A DNA stretch of 64,000 nt from Verrucomicrobiales bacterium (GTDB lineage: Bacteria; Verrucomicrobiota; Verrucomicrobiia; Verrucomicrobiales; DEV007), in the NCBI GenBank assembly GCA_016795385.1, contig JAEUHI010000043.1, forward strand, positions 186,001 to 250,000. The letters are read 5' to 3'. Numbering within the stretch: position 1 is the stretch's first letter; the number at the start of each line of letters is the position of its first letter. This document shows, piece after piece, positions 45,379 to 53,950 of the stretch. The notes under the pieces were generated by a model. The model was given only the letters and a program-made list of their open reading frames with translations. It had not been told where the DNA came from and did not search any database. The position numbers and the translations under genes are program-made.

Positions 45379-46356
45379 ATGAAGACCTCCCGAACCTTCC
45401 GCTGGGGCATCCTCGGCACCGGACGCATCGCCGCCAAATTCGCCGGTGAACTGCCCTTTTCCCGCACTGGTCGGCTTGTCGCGACGGCTTCGCGCTCCCG
45501 GGAATCCGCTGCGACGTTTGCCCGCACCCACGGCGGTGATCCCATCGTCGGATACGAGGAACTCCTCGGCCGCGACGATCTCGATGCGATCTACCTCAGC
45601 CTGCCGAACGCGCTCCATCGGGAATGGACCCTCGCCGCGCTCGACGCCGGAAAACACGTCCTCTGTGAAAAGCCGATGGCCCTCGATACCGTGGAGGCCC
45701 GGGAAATGTTCGATCGGGCCGGGGAGAAAGGGCTCGTCCTGATGGAGGCGTTCATGTATCGCGCCCATCCCCAGACCTTGCGGCTTTTCGAAACCGTAGC
45801 GAGTGGAGCGATCGGCGAAGTGCGGCTCCTTCGGGCGAACTTCACCTTCTCCCGCGAGGCGTCGCACGATGACGCCCGCTTTCAAGCAGGCCCCGGAGGA
45901 GGCTCCTTGATGGACGTTGGGTGCTACTGTGTCGATTTCGCCCGTACCCTCTCGGGTGCGGAACCAGACAGGGTCGAGTGCCTCGCGCACCATCACGAGT
46001 TAGGAGTCGATGACTACGCCGCGGGGCTCCTCGGATTTCCCTCCGGCTCCCTCGCTACCTTCACCTGCGGCATGACCGTGCTCTCCGATCAAAGTGCCCA
46101 CATCGCCGGCACCGAGGGGCGCATCGAAATCGCCCGATTCTGGCAGGCGAAGGAAGGCTTCACCCTTGTCTCTCCGAAAGGGGCGATGAAGACAATCCAC
46201 GTCCCGGAAGACCGCCCCCTTTACGCCGTGGAAGCCGACGCCTTTGCTGAAGTCGTCGCCGGCGGGACAAACTGGAATCCGGCCGCAAACACACTCGGAA
46301 ACCTGCGCGTCCTGGAGCGGCTCCGCGAAAAGGGCGGACTTCCTTTCAAAGCGTGA
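45379..46356 (+). CDS. Gfo/Idh/MocA-family oxidoreductase
   Basis: 325 residues. The N-terminal Rossmann domain begins FRWGILGTGRIAAKFAGELP. HVLCEKPMALDTVEAREM contains the EKP lysine that serves catalysis in the family, and GGSLMDVGCYCVDFARTL is the signature at the start of the second domain. Members oxidise or reduce sugars or their derivatives with NAD(P); the substrate is not readable from sequence. The HAD gene follows 26 bp downstream. Confidence 0.9.
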   Translation: MKTSRTFRWGILGTGRIAAKFAGELPFSRTGRLVATASRSRESAATFARTHGGDPIVGYEELLGRDDLDAIYLSLPNALHREWTLAALDAGKHVLCEKPMALDTVEAREMFDRAGEKGLVLMEAFMYRAHPQTLRLFETVASGAIGEVRLLRANFTFSREASHDDARFQAGPGGGSLMDVGCYCVDFARTLSGAEPDRVECLAHHHELGVDDYAAGLLGFPSGSLATFTCGMTVLSDQSAHIAGTEGRIEIARFWQAKEGFTLVSPKGAMKTIHVPEDRPLYAVEADAFAEVVAGGTNWNPAANTLGNLRVLERLREKGGLPFKA

Positions 46357-46382
46357 TATGGCTCTACCCATAACGATTCCCG

Positions 46383-47033
46383 ATGCTCATCCGCGCCCTC
46401 CTTTTTGATTTCGACGGTCTCATCCTCGATACCGAGTTCCCCATTTACGAAGCGTGGCGTGAGGATTACCTCGCCCACGGCCATGATTTGCCCCTCGAGG
46501 TATATGCCGCCTGCGTCGGGAGCGATTTCAACCGTTTCGATCCCAAGTCCCACCTCGAATCCCTCGTCGGCCGCACCATCGACTGGCCCGACCGCGATCT
46601 CTGGCGGGAACGCAACGCTCTGGAACGGGTGAAGCAGCTTCCTCCCCTGCCCGGAGTGGTCGCACTGCTCGACGCCGCGTCGTCGCTGGGCCTGCCTTGC
46701 GCCGTCGCCTCGAGCTCGCCACGAAGCTGGGTCGAGGGACACCTCGGGAGACTTGGATTACTCCATCGATTCCGACTGATACGCTGTATTGATGACGTCG
46801 CCGCTCCGAAGCCTTCGCCCGACCTCTTCCTCGCTGCTGCCGCAGGTCTTGGTGTTGCGCCTTCGGAAGCCCTTGCCCTCGAAGATTCCAGGAACGGTCT
46901 CCTCGCGGCGAAGGCGGCCGGATGCCCTTGTATCGTCGTGCCGAACCGTGTCACCGCCCATCTCGATTTCGAGGGCGCCCTGATGATCTTGGCATCACTG
47001 GAAGAAATCGATCTGACAAGCTTGATCCAATGA
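46383..47033 (+). CDS. HAD-superfamily hydrolase, beta-phosphoglucomutase-like
   Basis: 216 residues with all HAD motifs: ALLFDFDGLILDTE (motif I nucleophile Asp), CAVASSSPRSWVEGHL (motif II Ser), AAPKPSPDLFLAAA (motif III Lys) and ALEDSRNGLLAAKAAGCPCI (motif IV). The helical cap after motif I is of the beta-phosphoglucomutase/phosphatase subgroup. Probably a sugar-phosphate phosphatase or mutase, in line with the oxidoreductase gene before it. Confidence 0.9.
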   Translation: MLIRALLFDFDGLILDTEFPIYEAWREDYLAHGHDLPLEVYAACVGSDFNRFDPKSHLESLVGRTIDWPDRDLWRERNALERVKQLPPLPGVVALLDAASSLGLPCAVASSSPRSWVEGHLGRLGLLHRFRLIRCIDDVAAPKPSPDLFLAAAAGLGVAPSEALALEDSRNGLLAAKAAGCPCIVVPNRVTAHLDFEGALMILASLEEIDLTSLIQ

Positions 47034-47097
47034 TCCTGCGGGGTTCGAACGACTAATCCCCGATCACCTCCTTGCGCAAATCGCAGGTTAAGACAAC
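47034..47097 (+). terminator. Convergent intergenic gap with nested stem-loop
   Basis: Between the convergent HAD and secretin genes, CCTGCG (47036-47041) pairs with a later CGCAGG, enclosing an inner CGGGG/CCCCG hairpin. No T-run follows, so it is at best a weak terminator for either gene. Confidence 0.3.
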
Positions 47098-49707
47098 TCA
47101 CGGAAGTGGCTCGCGCGGCACCTTCTGCTTGCCGAAAATCTTCTGGCCCAGCTTTTTGAATGGGTTCTGCTCGGCTTCGACGTCCCGAACTTCTTCGGCC
47201 CGGTGCATGATTGTGGGATTTCCGGGCTCTGGGAAAGTCGCCGCGGCGTCTTCACCAATTTCGCTGCGGACGTCCTCATCGTAACTCGTAAAGGTGGCCT
47301 CCTCGTCCGACCGGACGACGATGGGCTGGATGAAAATCATCAACTCCGATCGCGATTTGGAGACATTCGAATTCTTGGCCGCATATCCGATCACGGGAAG
47401 ATCTTTGAGAATCGGAATCCCCGCGTCCTGGATGTCCTTCGATTCCGAGATCAGCCCACCCAGAATGATCGTCGATCGGTTGGCAACGGATACCGTCGTA
47501 TTCAGTTCCTGCTTGCCGATAATCGGGATCTCATTCGCATCGATGACCTGCTGCCCGACAACACGGTCGTTCACCTGCACGATGTCGAGCGTCACTTCGT
47601 TATCCTCGTTGATCGTGGGAAGAACCTCGAGCTTCAAGACGACATCCTTGTAGGCCACGGTCGATCGGACGGAATTCGGATTGTCCGTGTCGGTGACGGC
47701 GGTCTCGGGATAGGGCACCTCCTGGCCCGAGGTGATTTCGGCGCGTTTGCCGTTCTGGGTGTAAACCACGGGCCGTGAAAGCACCTTGAAACGCTGCGTC
47801 TCCTCCAGGGCGGTGACGATGACATCCAGCGATTCACCGATCTGCCCGTAGAAGTTCAGGCCGCTCGTCGGGCCAAAGGGGGTCGTCGTGATCATGTTGG
47901 CCATGTTCGCGATGTTGCCTCCTCCGGCGATGTTGTTTGGCCCATTAAGATTGCCGCTCGTAAATCCCCCGCTGCCCGGCTTCGTGCCGTTCCATTTCGC
48001 AAAACGCTGGATGTAGTCGACTCCCAGCTGGGTATCGTCCGAGAGTGTGAGTTCACCGATGACGGTGGCAAGATAAACCTGGACCGGACGGCGATCGAGG
48101 CGGTCGATCATGTCGAGCACGATCTGCTCGGATTCACGCGTGCCGGAAACGATGATGGAATTTGATTGCCTGTCCGCGATGACACGGGTCTTTCCAACGA
48201 GCACGGAGATGGGCGCGACATCATCCAATGGAAAAGCAATCTGATCCTCACGACCGCCGACTTCATCGCTTGTGGCGCTGGTCTGCTGGTTTCGATTCTG
48301 ATTGTTTTGCTGGGTCTGATTGGTGCCGGTGAGGGTGGACAACTGGGAAGACGTCACCGGAGTCGGACGGGTCTGGATTTGTCTCCCTCCGGGCAACATC
48401 GTCTCGCCGGTGCCGGTGTCCTGCAAGACATCGACGAGCACGGGGAGAATGTCGTTCGCCTTCACATATTTCAGCTTTCGCTCGATTGGCTGATGGTTGT
48501 CGAGCGGGCGGTCGAATTGCTGGATCAGCTCGAGGATGTAGGCCGCGTCCGTTGGAGACGCGACGATCATGACCCGGTTGAGGCGATCATCCGGAATGAG
48601 CTGTGCGGCAGGCTGATCCGCGGTGCCGATTCCGTTCATGACGTTGCGGGAGCGGCCATTCTGGCCGGAAGCACTCTGTTGGGCCTGCGGGTTGTTGCCC
48701 TGCGACTGTTGCTGCTGCCCTTGCTGGGGCTGGTTCGTCGTCGCACGGGCTCCGGTGACGGTCCCATTTCGTTCGCTCTGTCGCTGACGCTCCTCCATGC
48801 GCGCATCCATGGCCGCCTGGATGATCTGGGCGACCACGTTCGCCTCGGCGTAATCGAGCTGGACGAATTCGGTGATCAGCGGGGCATCATCGACCGGATG
48901 ATCGATGATCGCCTTCAAGCGGATGAACTGCCGTACGATGGGACTGGTCTCGGTGATGAGGAGCCCGCGGGGATTGGTCACCGGCGTGATGCGGCCGAAC
49001 TCATTCAAGACAATATGGTTGCTGAAGATGGTGGCCGCGTCCTCGGGATCGACAAACTCGAGCTCCATGAAAAATCCCACCAACGATTCTCCCTCGGGCA
49101 AGGTGGCGGGATCGGTGTAGATGACAACACCTTCGCTGAAGGACGGACTACCACCTCCCTGGCGCGCCCCGCCGAGAAGCACCTTCACCTTGCTGTCATC
49201 CTCCGGCTCGACGACGAGGACATAGCCGTTGACGAGAAGAGCGGCTTCGATCAGGCGGATCGCTTCGTCTTTGGACACATCGGTGGGCGTGACGAGACTG
49301 ACCTGAGGCCCGTTGAAAATCGAGCTGTCCTTCACGATCGGTTTGCTGATGAGCCGCTCATAGATGTTGAGGATATCGTTGACCGGGTTAAGAGGGAATT
49401 GCAGGCTGACGCGGTCGCCGACGATGTTCGATCCCGGCCCGCCCGGCCCGCCCGGCCCACCTCCGGGACCGCCGGGACCACCGGGTCCAACTCCAGGTCC
49501 GCCCGGCCCGCCTCCTGGTCCCTGCTGGAGCTGTGAGGGTGCCTGGAGAGGCTGGAGCTGCTGGGGACGCTGTTCGGGCTGGGGATTATTGTTATCCTGG
49601 GATCGAAGGTCGCGCAGGCACACGGACTGAAAAACGAGAGCAAATACGATGCTCCACCCGGCGGCGGCGCTTTGGCACCGCAGCCCTCTGACGTTCAGGC
49701 TGTTCAT
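47098..49707 (-). CDS. gspD: Type II secretion-type secretin (GspD family)
   Basis: 869-residue outer-membrane secretin. A signal peptide (WSIVFALVFQSVCL) and Gln/Pro-rich stretch are followed by a Gly/Pro insert (63-92). An N0-like domain starts SLQFPLNPVNDILNIYERLI, with N-domain repeats (EFVQLDYAEANVVAQIIQAA, KLKYVKANDILPVLVDVLQD). The secretin core contains VIGELTLSDDTQLGVDY, SGQEVPYPETAV, TVAYKDVVLKLEVLPTIN, RSTIILGGLI and DLPVIGYAAKNSNVSKSRSE. No other secretion gene is adjacent, though the Verru_Chthon pseudopilins are 15 kb away. Confidence 0.92.
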   Translation of the reverse strand: MNSLNVRGLRCQSAAAGWSIVFALVFQSVCLRDLRSQDNNNPQPEQRPQQLQPLQAPSQLQQGPGGGPGGPGVGPGGPGGPGGGPGGPGGPGSNIVGDRVSLQFPLNPVNDILNIYERLISKPIVKDSSIFNGPQVSLVTPTDVSKDEAIRLIEAALLVNGYVLVVEPEDDSKVKVLLGGARQGGGSPSFSEGVVIYTDPATLPEGESLVGFFMELEFVDPEDAATIFSNHIVLNEFGRITPVTNPRGLLITETSPIVRQFIRLKAIIDHPVDDAPLITEFVQLDYAEANVVAQIIQAAMDARMEERQRQSERNGTVTGARATTNQPQQGQQQQSQGNNPQAQQSASGQNGRSRNVMNGIGTADQPAAQLIPDDRLNRVMIVASPTDAAYILELIQQFDRPLDNHQPIERKLKYVKANDILPVLVDVLQDTGTGETMLPGGRQIQTRPTPVTSSQLSTLTGTNQTQQNNQNRNQQTSATSDEVGGREDQIAFPLDDVAPISVLVGKTRVIADRQSNSIIVSGTRESEQIVLDMIDRLDRRPVQVYLATVIGELTLSDDTQLGVDYIQRFAKWNGTKPGSGGFTSGNLNGPNNIAGGGNIANMANMITTTPFGPTSGLNFYGQIGESLDVIVTALEETQRFKVLSRPVVYTQNGKRAEITSGQEVPYPETAVTDTDNPNSVRSTVAYKDVVLKLEVLPTINEDNEVTLDIVQVNDRVVGQQVIDANEIPIIGKQELNTTVSVANRSTIILGGLISESKDIQDAGIPILKDLPVIGYAAKNSNVSKSRSELMIFIQPIVVRSDEEATFTSYDEDVRSEIGEDAAATFPEPGNPTIMHRAEEVRDVEAEQNPFKKLGQKIFGKQKVPREPLP
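49432..49521. repeat. Gly/Pro (collagen-like) coding repeat in the secretin gene
   Basis: Short GGxCCx-type units encode about 30 residues of GPGGPG/GPGGGPG on the minus strand (residues 63-92 of the secretin). It sits between the signal peptide and the first folded domain, where a flexible, slippage-prone linker is tolerated. Confidence 0.85.
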
Positions 49708-49887
49708 GTCTGGTGTTTCGACCCCGGGTTCCCGGCCCCGGAGAAACCCCGGGACCAGCCTTTCGATTCAAAAATTCTCGGCAATCGCGGAACTTTCTAG
49801 CGTAGCGCTCCGCCAATCACAACCCCCAATGCAACGGAAGTGCCGCCTTCATTACGGAAATCGGGATCTTTCTGACAACAAAGACTT

Positions 49888-51216
49888 TTACTCAACCCGG
49901 CTTGCGATTTCGCCATCGGCGAGGCGGGTCCGCACCCAATCTCCCTTTCGCACCTGGGCCGAGGAAGTGACCAGCTTCCCTTCCGCATCGGTCGTCAATG
50001 AATATCCCCGCTTCAAGACTCCTTCCGGACTGAGCGATTTCATGAGGTCTCCGGTAGCCTGCAGGCGCTTGGCGAGATCGGCGAGGCGCCGTTTCGCGAC
50101 ACGATCGAGCGATTCCGAGAGAAACGCGACCTCTTCCGCTTGTCTTGCGACGACCCGTTCGGGCTGGATCGCGGCGAGAGACCGGCGCGCTCCATCGAGC
50201 CCGGACTTCGCTTGCTGGAGCCGACCGGAGACGAGGTAGTCCATCCGTTCTTCGAGAAAATCGAGGGTCTGCATCCACGAGCGGATTTTCCGGCCCGGCT
50301 CCCGGGCTTCGATCTCGCGGCGGAGAGAGAGAACGTGCCGTTGATGAAGAGCAAGCGAGGCTTCCGTCCTGGATTCGAGCGCCTCCCGCAGCCGACCGAG
50401 GTGCCGGAGCAGCGTCACCCCGTCCGGCGCGGCATTTTCCGCGGCGGCGCTCGGCGTCGGCTCCCGTCGATCCGCGACAAAGTCGGCGATGGTGAAATCG
50501 ATCTCATGCCCGACGCCAGACATCACAGGCAGCCCGCAGGCGGCGATGGCACGGGCGAGAACTTCCTCATTGAAAGCCCAGAGATCCTCGATGCTGCCCC
50601 CACCTCGGGCGACAATCACGAGATCGGGACGGTTTTCACCGCGTGACTCGTCGAAAAAGCGGACTCCCGCCGCGATCTCCTCGGCCGCCCCGTCGCCCTG
50701 GACCCGGGCGGGATAGATCATCAGCCTCACCCACGGAGCACGGCGGGAGAGGACGTGGATCATGTCGCGGATCGCGGCTCCTGTCGGCGACGTGACGATG
50801 CCGATGCTGGCGGGGAAAGAAGGGATGGGCTTTTTGCGGTCCGGATCGAAAAGACCTTCCGCCTCGAGCTTTCTCTTCAAAGCCTCGAACTTGGCCTGCA
50901 GATCTCCGAATCCCTTGGCCTGCACCGCTTGCGCGACGAGCTGATATTGCCCCCGCGCCTCATAGACCGAGAGATTTCCATACACCTGCACCTGCATCCC
51001 GTCGGCGAGCTGCACCGGGCAGCGCATCGCCGAGCCTTTGAAAAAAACGCAGGAAAGCTGGGCGAAAGGGTCCTTCAGGGTGAAATAATGGTGCCCCGAG
51101 CCCGGGAGCCTGTGATTGCTGATCTCCCCCTCGATCCAGACCCCGGAAAACCGGCTCTCAAGGCTGTCGCGGATCAGCGAGGTGATTCCGGCGACGGTAT
51201 GGACGTGTTCGGACAT
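49888..51216 (-). CDS. xseA: Exodeoxyribonuclease VII large subunit
   Basis: 442 residues. An OB-fold N-terminus (VWIEGEISNHRLPGSGHHYF, LKDPFAQLSCVFFKG, GMQVQVYGNLSVYEARGQYQ), the catalytic domain with IGIVTSPTGAAIRDMIHVLS, IVARGGGSIEDLWAFNEEVL and GVGHEIDFTIADFVADRREP, then a long coiled coil and a C-terminal SPEGVLKRGYSLTTD. The enzyme degrades single-stranded DNA together with XseB, whose gene is not in the window. It follows rpe by 5 bp. About 180 bp upstream of the secretin gene and after this stop are non-coding without clear signals. Confidence 0.96.
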   Translation of the reverse strand: MSEHVHTVAGITSLIRDSLESRFSGVWIEGEISNHRLPGSGHHYFTLKDPFAQLSCVFFKGSAMRCPVQLADGMQVQVYGNLSVYEARGQYQLVAQAVQAKGFGDLQAKFEALKRKLEAEGLFDPDRKKPIPSFPASIGIVTSPTGAAIRDMIHVLSRRAPWVRLMIYPARVQGDGAAEEIAAGVRFFDESRGENRPDLVIVARGGGSIEDLWAFNEEVLARAIAACGLPVMSGVGHEIDFTIADFVADRREPTPSAAAENAAPDGVTLLRHLGRLREALESRTEASLALHQRHVLSLRREIEAREPGRKIRSWMQTLDFLEERMDYLVSGRLQQAKSGLDGARRSLAAIQPERVVARQAEEVAFLSESLDRVAKRRLADLAKRLQATGDLMKSLSPEGVLKRGYSLTTDAEGKLVTSSAQVRKGDWVRTRLADGEIASRVE

Positions 51217-51221
51217 GATCG

Positions 51222-51884
51222 TCAGCCCCGCATCGCCGCGACCGCCGCCGCCATGTCCGCCTGTCCATAAAGTGCGGTGCCCGCGACCATCACATTCGCG
51301 CCGTGGGCGGCGGCAATGCTGACGGTGCGCTGATCGATGCCCCCATCGACCTCGATGTGATAGGAAAGGCCGTTTTCTTCACGGAAGGTCCGCGCCGCCG
51401 CGACCTTCGGCATCGTCTCTGCCTCCATGAAGGCCTGGCCGCCGAATCCCGGCACCACCGTCATCACGAGGAGCAGGTCGATTTGGTCCAGATAAGGGAC
51501 CACGGCATGAAACGGCGTCGCGGGATTGAGCGAAAGGCCGCATCCCAGGCCCGCCGCCCGGATGCGACCAAGCGTCTCCGCGACATCGTGATCCGCCTCG
51601 ACGTGCACGGTGATGCGATCCGAACCCGCGGCGATGAAACGATCGAGGTATTTGTCGGGCCGCGTCATCATGAGGTGCGTGTCGAGCGGCAGTCTCGTAT
51701 GCGGACGCACCGCGGCGACGAATTGCGGACCAAAGGACACGTTTTCGACAAAATGTCCGTCCATGACATCGAGGTGCAGCCAGTCCGCCCCGGCCTGCTC
51801 GGCGCGGCGCACCTCCTCACCGACCTTGGACCAGTCGGCGGCGAGGAGGGAGGGGGCGATAATTCGGGTGTTGCAGTCGGTCAT
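51222..51884 (-). CDS. rpe: Ribulose-phosphate 3-epimerase
   Basis: Interconverts ribulose-5-phosphate and xylulose-5-phosphate in the pentose phosphate pathway. 220 residues from ATG 51884 (MTDCNTRIIAPSLLAADWSK). Motifs are LHLDVMDGHFVENVSFGP, DTHLMMTRPDKYLDRFIAAG, VMTVVPGFGGQAFMEAETMP and YHIEVDGGID. The open frame continues upstream antisense to tadA, but the ATG matches family length. Head of an rpe-xseA pair, divergent from tadA over 66 bp. Confidence 0.95.
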   Translation of the reverse strand: MTDCNTRIIAPSLLAADWSKVGEEVRRAEQAGADWLHLDVMDGHFVENVSFGPQFVAAVRPHTRLPLDTHLMMTRPDKYLDRFIAAGSDRITVHVEADHDVAETLGRIRAAGLGCGLSLNPATPFHAVVPYLDQIDLLLVMTVVPGFGGQAFMEAETMPKVAAARTFREENGLSYHIEVDGGIDQRTVSIAAAHGANVMVAGTALYGQADMAAAVAAMRG

Positions 51885-51950
51885 GACGGGTCCATTATCT
51901 TCACGCTTTCCGGCTTCCGCAACCCTGCCCCGCCGGATTCCTTTTTCGAC

Positions 51951-52514
51951 ATGGTCTTTCCCACACCGGACGACGGAGCCGGGCCGAATCCGGCCGAGGC
52001 CCCGATCGAATTCACGAGCGACACCTTTCTCATGGAGCAGGCCCTGCGCCAGGCCCGGCGCGCTTTCCAAGCCGGTGAAGTGCCGGTCGGCGCCATCATC
52101 GTGCAGGGGAGCACGATCATCGCCCGCGCCCACAACCAGGTCGAGACCCTGCGCGATGCCACCGCCCACGCCGAGATGCTCGCCCTGAGCCAGGCGCAGG
52201 AGGCTCTCGGCGACTGGCGTCTGACCGATTGCGACCTTTACGTGACCAAGGAGCCCTGCCCCATGTGCGCCGGCGCGATCGTCCATTGCCGCATCCGCCG
52301 CGTCATCTTCGGCGTGGGGGATCCCAAGGGCGGGGCAGCGGGCGGACTTCTCAATCTCCTCCAGCAGCCGACCCTGAATCATCGCAGCGAGATCACTCCC
52401 GGCGTCCTCGAAGCCGAATCCCTCGCCATCCTCCAATCCTTCTTCCGCGCCGCCCGCGAAGCCGCCAAAGAGAAACGATCCAGCCCCACTCAGGAAAACC
52501 CGGACCTGCCCTGA
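51951..52514 (+). CDS. tadA: tRNA-specific adenosine deaminase
   Basis: Converts the wobble adenosine of tRNA-Arg(ACG) to inosine. 187 residues from ATG 51951. The zinc site reads DATAHAEMLAL (His and catalytic Glu) and TKEPCPMCAGAIVHCRIRRV (PCxxC). GDPKGGAAGGLLNLLQQPTL is the TadA substrate loop. An N-terminal extension of about 25 residues (VFPTPDDGAGPNPAEAP) precedes the usual start helix and may not be translated; an ATG at the FLMEQALRQAR segment (52032) is the shorter choice. Confidence 0.93.
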   Translation: MVFPTPDDGAGPNPAEAPIEFTSDTFLMEQALRQARRAFQAGEVPVGAIIVQGSTIIARAHNQVETLRDATAHAEMLALSQAQEALGDWRLTDCDLYVTKEPCPMCAGAIVHCRIRRVIFGVGDPKGGAAGGLLNLLQQPTLNHRSEITPGVLEAESLAILQSFFRAAREAAKEKRSSPTQENPDLP

Positions 52515-52585
52515 GCAGCTCTCTTTTTCAAGAAGACCTTTTACCTTTTACCTTCCCACCTTTTACCGCCCGCAGGGCGCCCTCC

Positions 52586-53944
52586 ATGCGTTTCACGAAC
52601 CTCGCCGCCCACCCTGACATTGGCGCCAACTCCTATCTTCTCGAGCTCGGCGAGACCCTCCTCGTCCTCGACGCGGGCACGCATCCGAAACACTCCGGCC
52701 GCGACACCCTGCCGCTCTACGAAGATCTGCCGCGCGACGTGATTGACGCCATCCTCGTCAGCCATCCGCACCTCGACCACATCGGAGCCCTGCCCGTGCT
52801 GATGCGCGAACAGAGCGAAGCAGCCGTGGTCATGAGCGAACTGACGCGCGAGCACGGCAGCGTCCTCCTGCACAATTCGGTGAACGTGATGAAGGCGCAG
52901 CGCGAAGAGCTGAACGAGCCGCTCTACCCGCTCTACACCCATGGACAAGTCGATGCCTGCGTGCGGCGATGGATGACCCGCGAGCCGGGCGAACGATTTT
53001 CCTTCGGCGACCGCGACCGCGTCTCCGTCGAGTTCTTCCGCGCCGGTCACGTCCTCGGGGCCGTGGGGATGCGGATCGAGGCGAACGGCCACCGGATCTT
53101 CTACACCGGCGACGTGCATTTCGAAGATCAGACCGTCACAAAAGGCGCTGCTTTCCCGACCGATCCCGTCGATACCCTCATCATCGAGACGACCCGCGGC
53201 GACCACGAGCGCGATCCCGCCTACACCCGCGAACGCGAAAAGCGGCGCTTCGCCGAATCGATCGTCGCGACGATCGAGCGAGGCGGCTCGGTGCTCGTCC
53301 CCGTCTTTGCCTTCGGCAAAACGCAGGAGCTGCTCTTCATGTTGAAAGAGATTTTCGACGAAGGTCTTGCCCCTCATCTGCCTGTCCACATCGGCGGACT
53401 CAGCACGAAGATGACCGAGGTCACCGATCGTTTCGCCGATCACCCGGACCGCCTCCATCCCGGCTACCGGCTCCTCGACGACTTCCCCGATCTGCGCCGC
53501 CTCGCCCGCGGACGCAAGGAGCCCGACTTTCATCCCGGCGCCATTTACGCCCTTTCCAGCGGCATGATGTCGGAGCACACCGTCTCGCACCGCTTCGCCC
53601 GCCGCATCCTCGCCTCGGAACAAAACGCGATCCTCTTTGTCGGCTACGCCGATGACGAGGCGCCCGGCGGTCGCATCCTCGCCGCCGGACAAGGCGGACG
53701 CGTCGCCCTCTCCTCCGGATCCGACCACGAGAGCGAGATCCGCTGCGCTGTGGAGCGCTTCGACTTCAGCGGACACGCTCCGCGCGAGCAACTCGTCGAT
53801 TACGCGGTGGCCTGCTCCCCCAAGACCGTCATCCTCGTCCACGGCGACGAGGCGGCTCGAGGCTGGTTCCTCGAAGAACTCGGGAGAAAGCTGCCCGATG
53901 CCCGGGTCGTGATTCCCGCGCCGGGCCAGGCGATCGATTTGTAA
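52586..53944 (+). CDS. Metallo-beta-lactamase/beta-CASP nuclease-like protein
   Basis: 452 residues from ATG 52586 (MRFTNLAAHPDIGANSYLLE). The metal-binding motif is VSHPHLDHIGALPVLM (HxHxDH), with later ligands in FFRAGHVLGAVGMRIE and FYTGDVHFEDQ. The beta-CASP half carries SVLVPVFAFGKTQELLFMLK, ALSSGMMSEHTVSHRFARRI and VERFDFSGHAPREQLVDYAV, as in CPSF73-like RNA exonucleases of bacteria. Probably an RNA-processing enzyme. The 71-bp leader after tadA holds three TTTTACC copies and a small GCCC-GCA-GGGC hairpin. Confidence 0.9.
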   Translation: MRFTNLAAHPDIGANSYLLELGETLLVLDAGTHPKHSGRDTLPLYEDLPRDVIDAILVSHPHLDHIGALPVLMREQSEAAVVMSELTREHGSVLLHNSVNVMKAQREELNEPLYPLYTHGQVDACVRRWMTREPGERFSFGDRDRVSVEFFRAGHVLGAVGMRIEANGHRIFYTGDVHFEDQTVTKGAAFPTDPVDTLIIETTRGDHERDPAYTREREKRRFAESIVATIERGGSVLVPVFAFGKTQELLFMLKEIFDEGLAPHLPVHIGGLSTKMTEVTDRFADHPDRLHPGYRLLDDFPDLRRLARGRKEPDFHPGAIYALSSGMMSEHTVSHRFARRILASEQNAILFVGYADDEAPGGRILAAGQGGRVALSSGSDHESEIRCAVERFDFSGHAPREQLVDYAVACSPKTVILVHGDEAARGWFLEELGRKLPDARVVIPAPGQAIDL

Positions 53945-53950
53945 GCGGCC

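Noticed and set aside
47036..47085. GGTTCGAAC resembling a tRNA T-loop in the HAD-secretin gap
   Set aside because: The arm does not fold with a 7-nt loop, and no acceptor, D-arm or anticodon arm can be built within the 64-bp gap.
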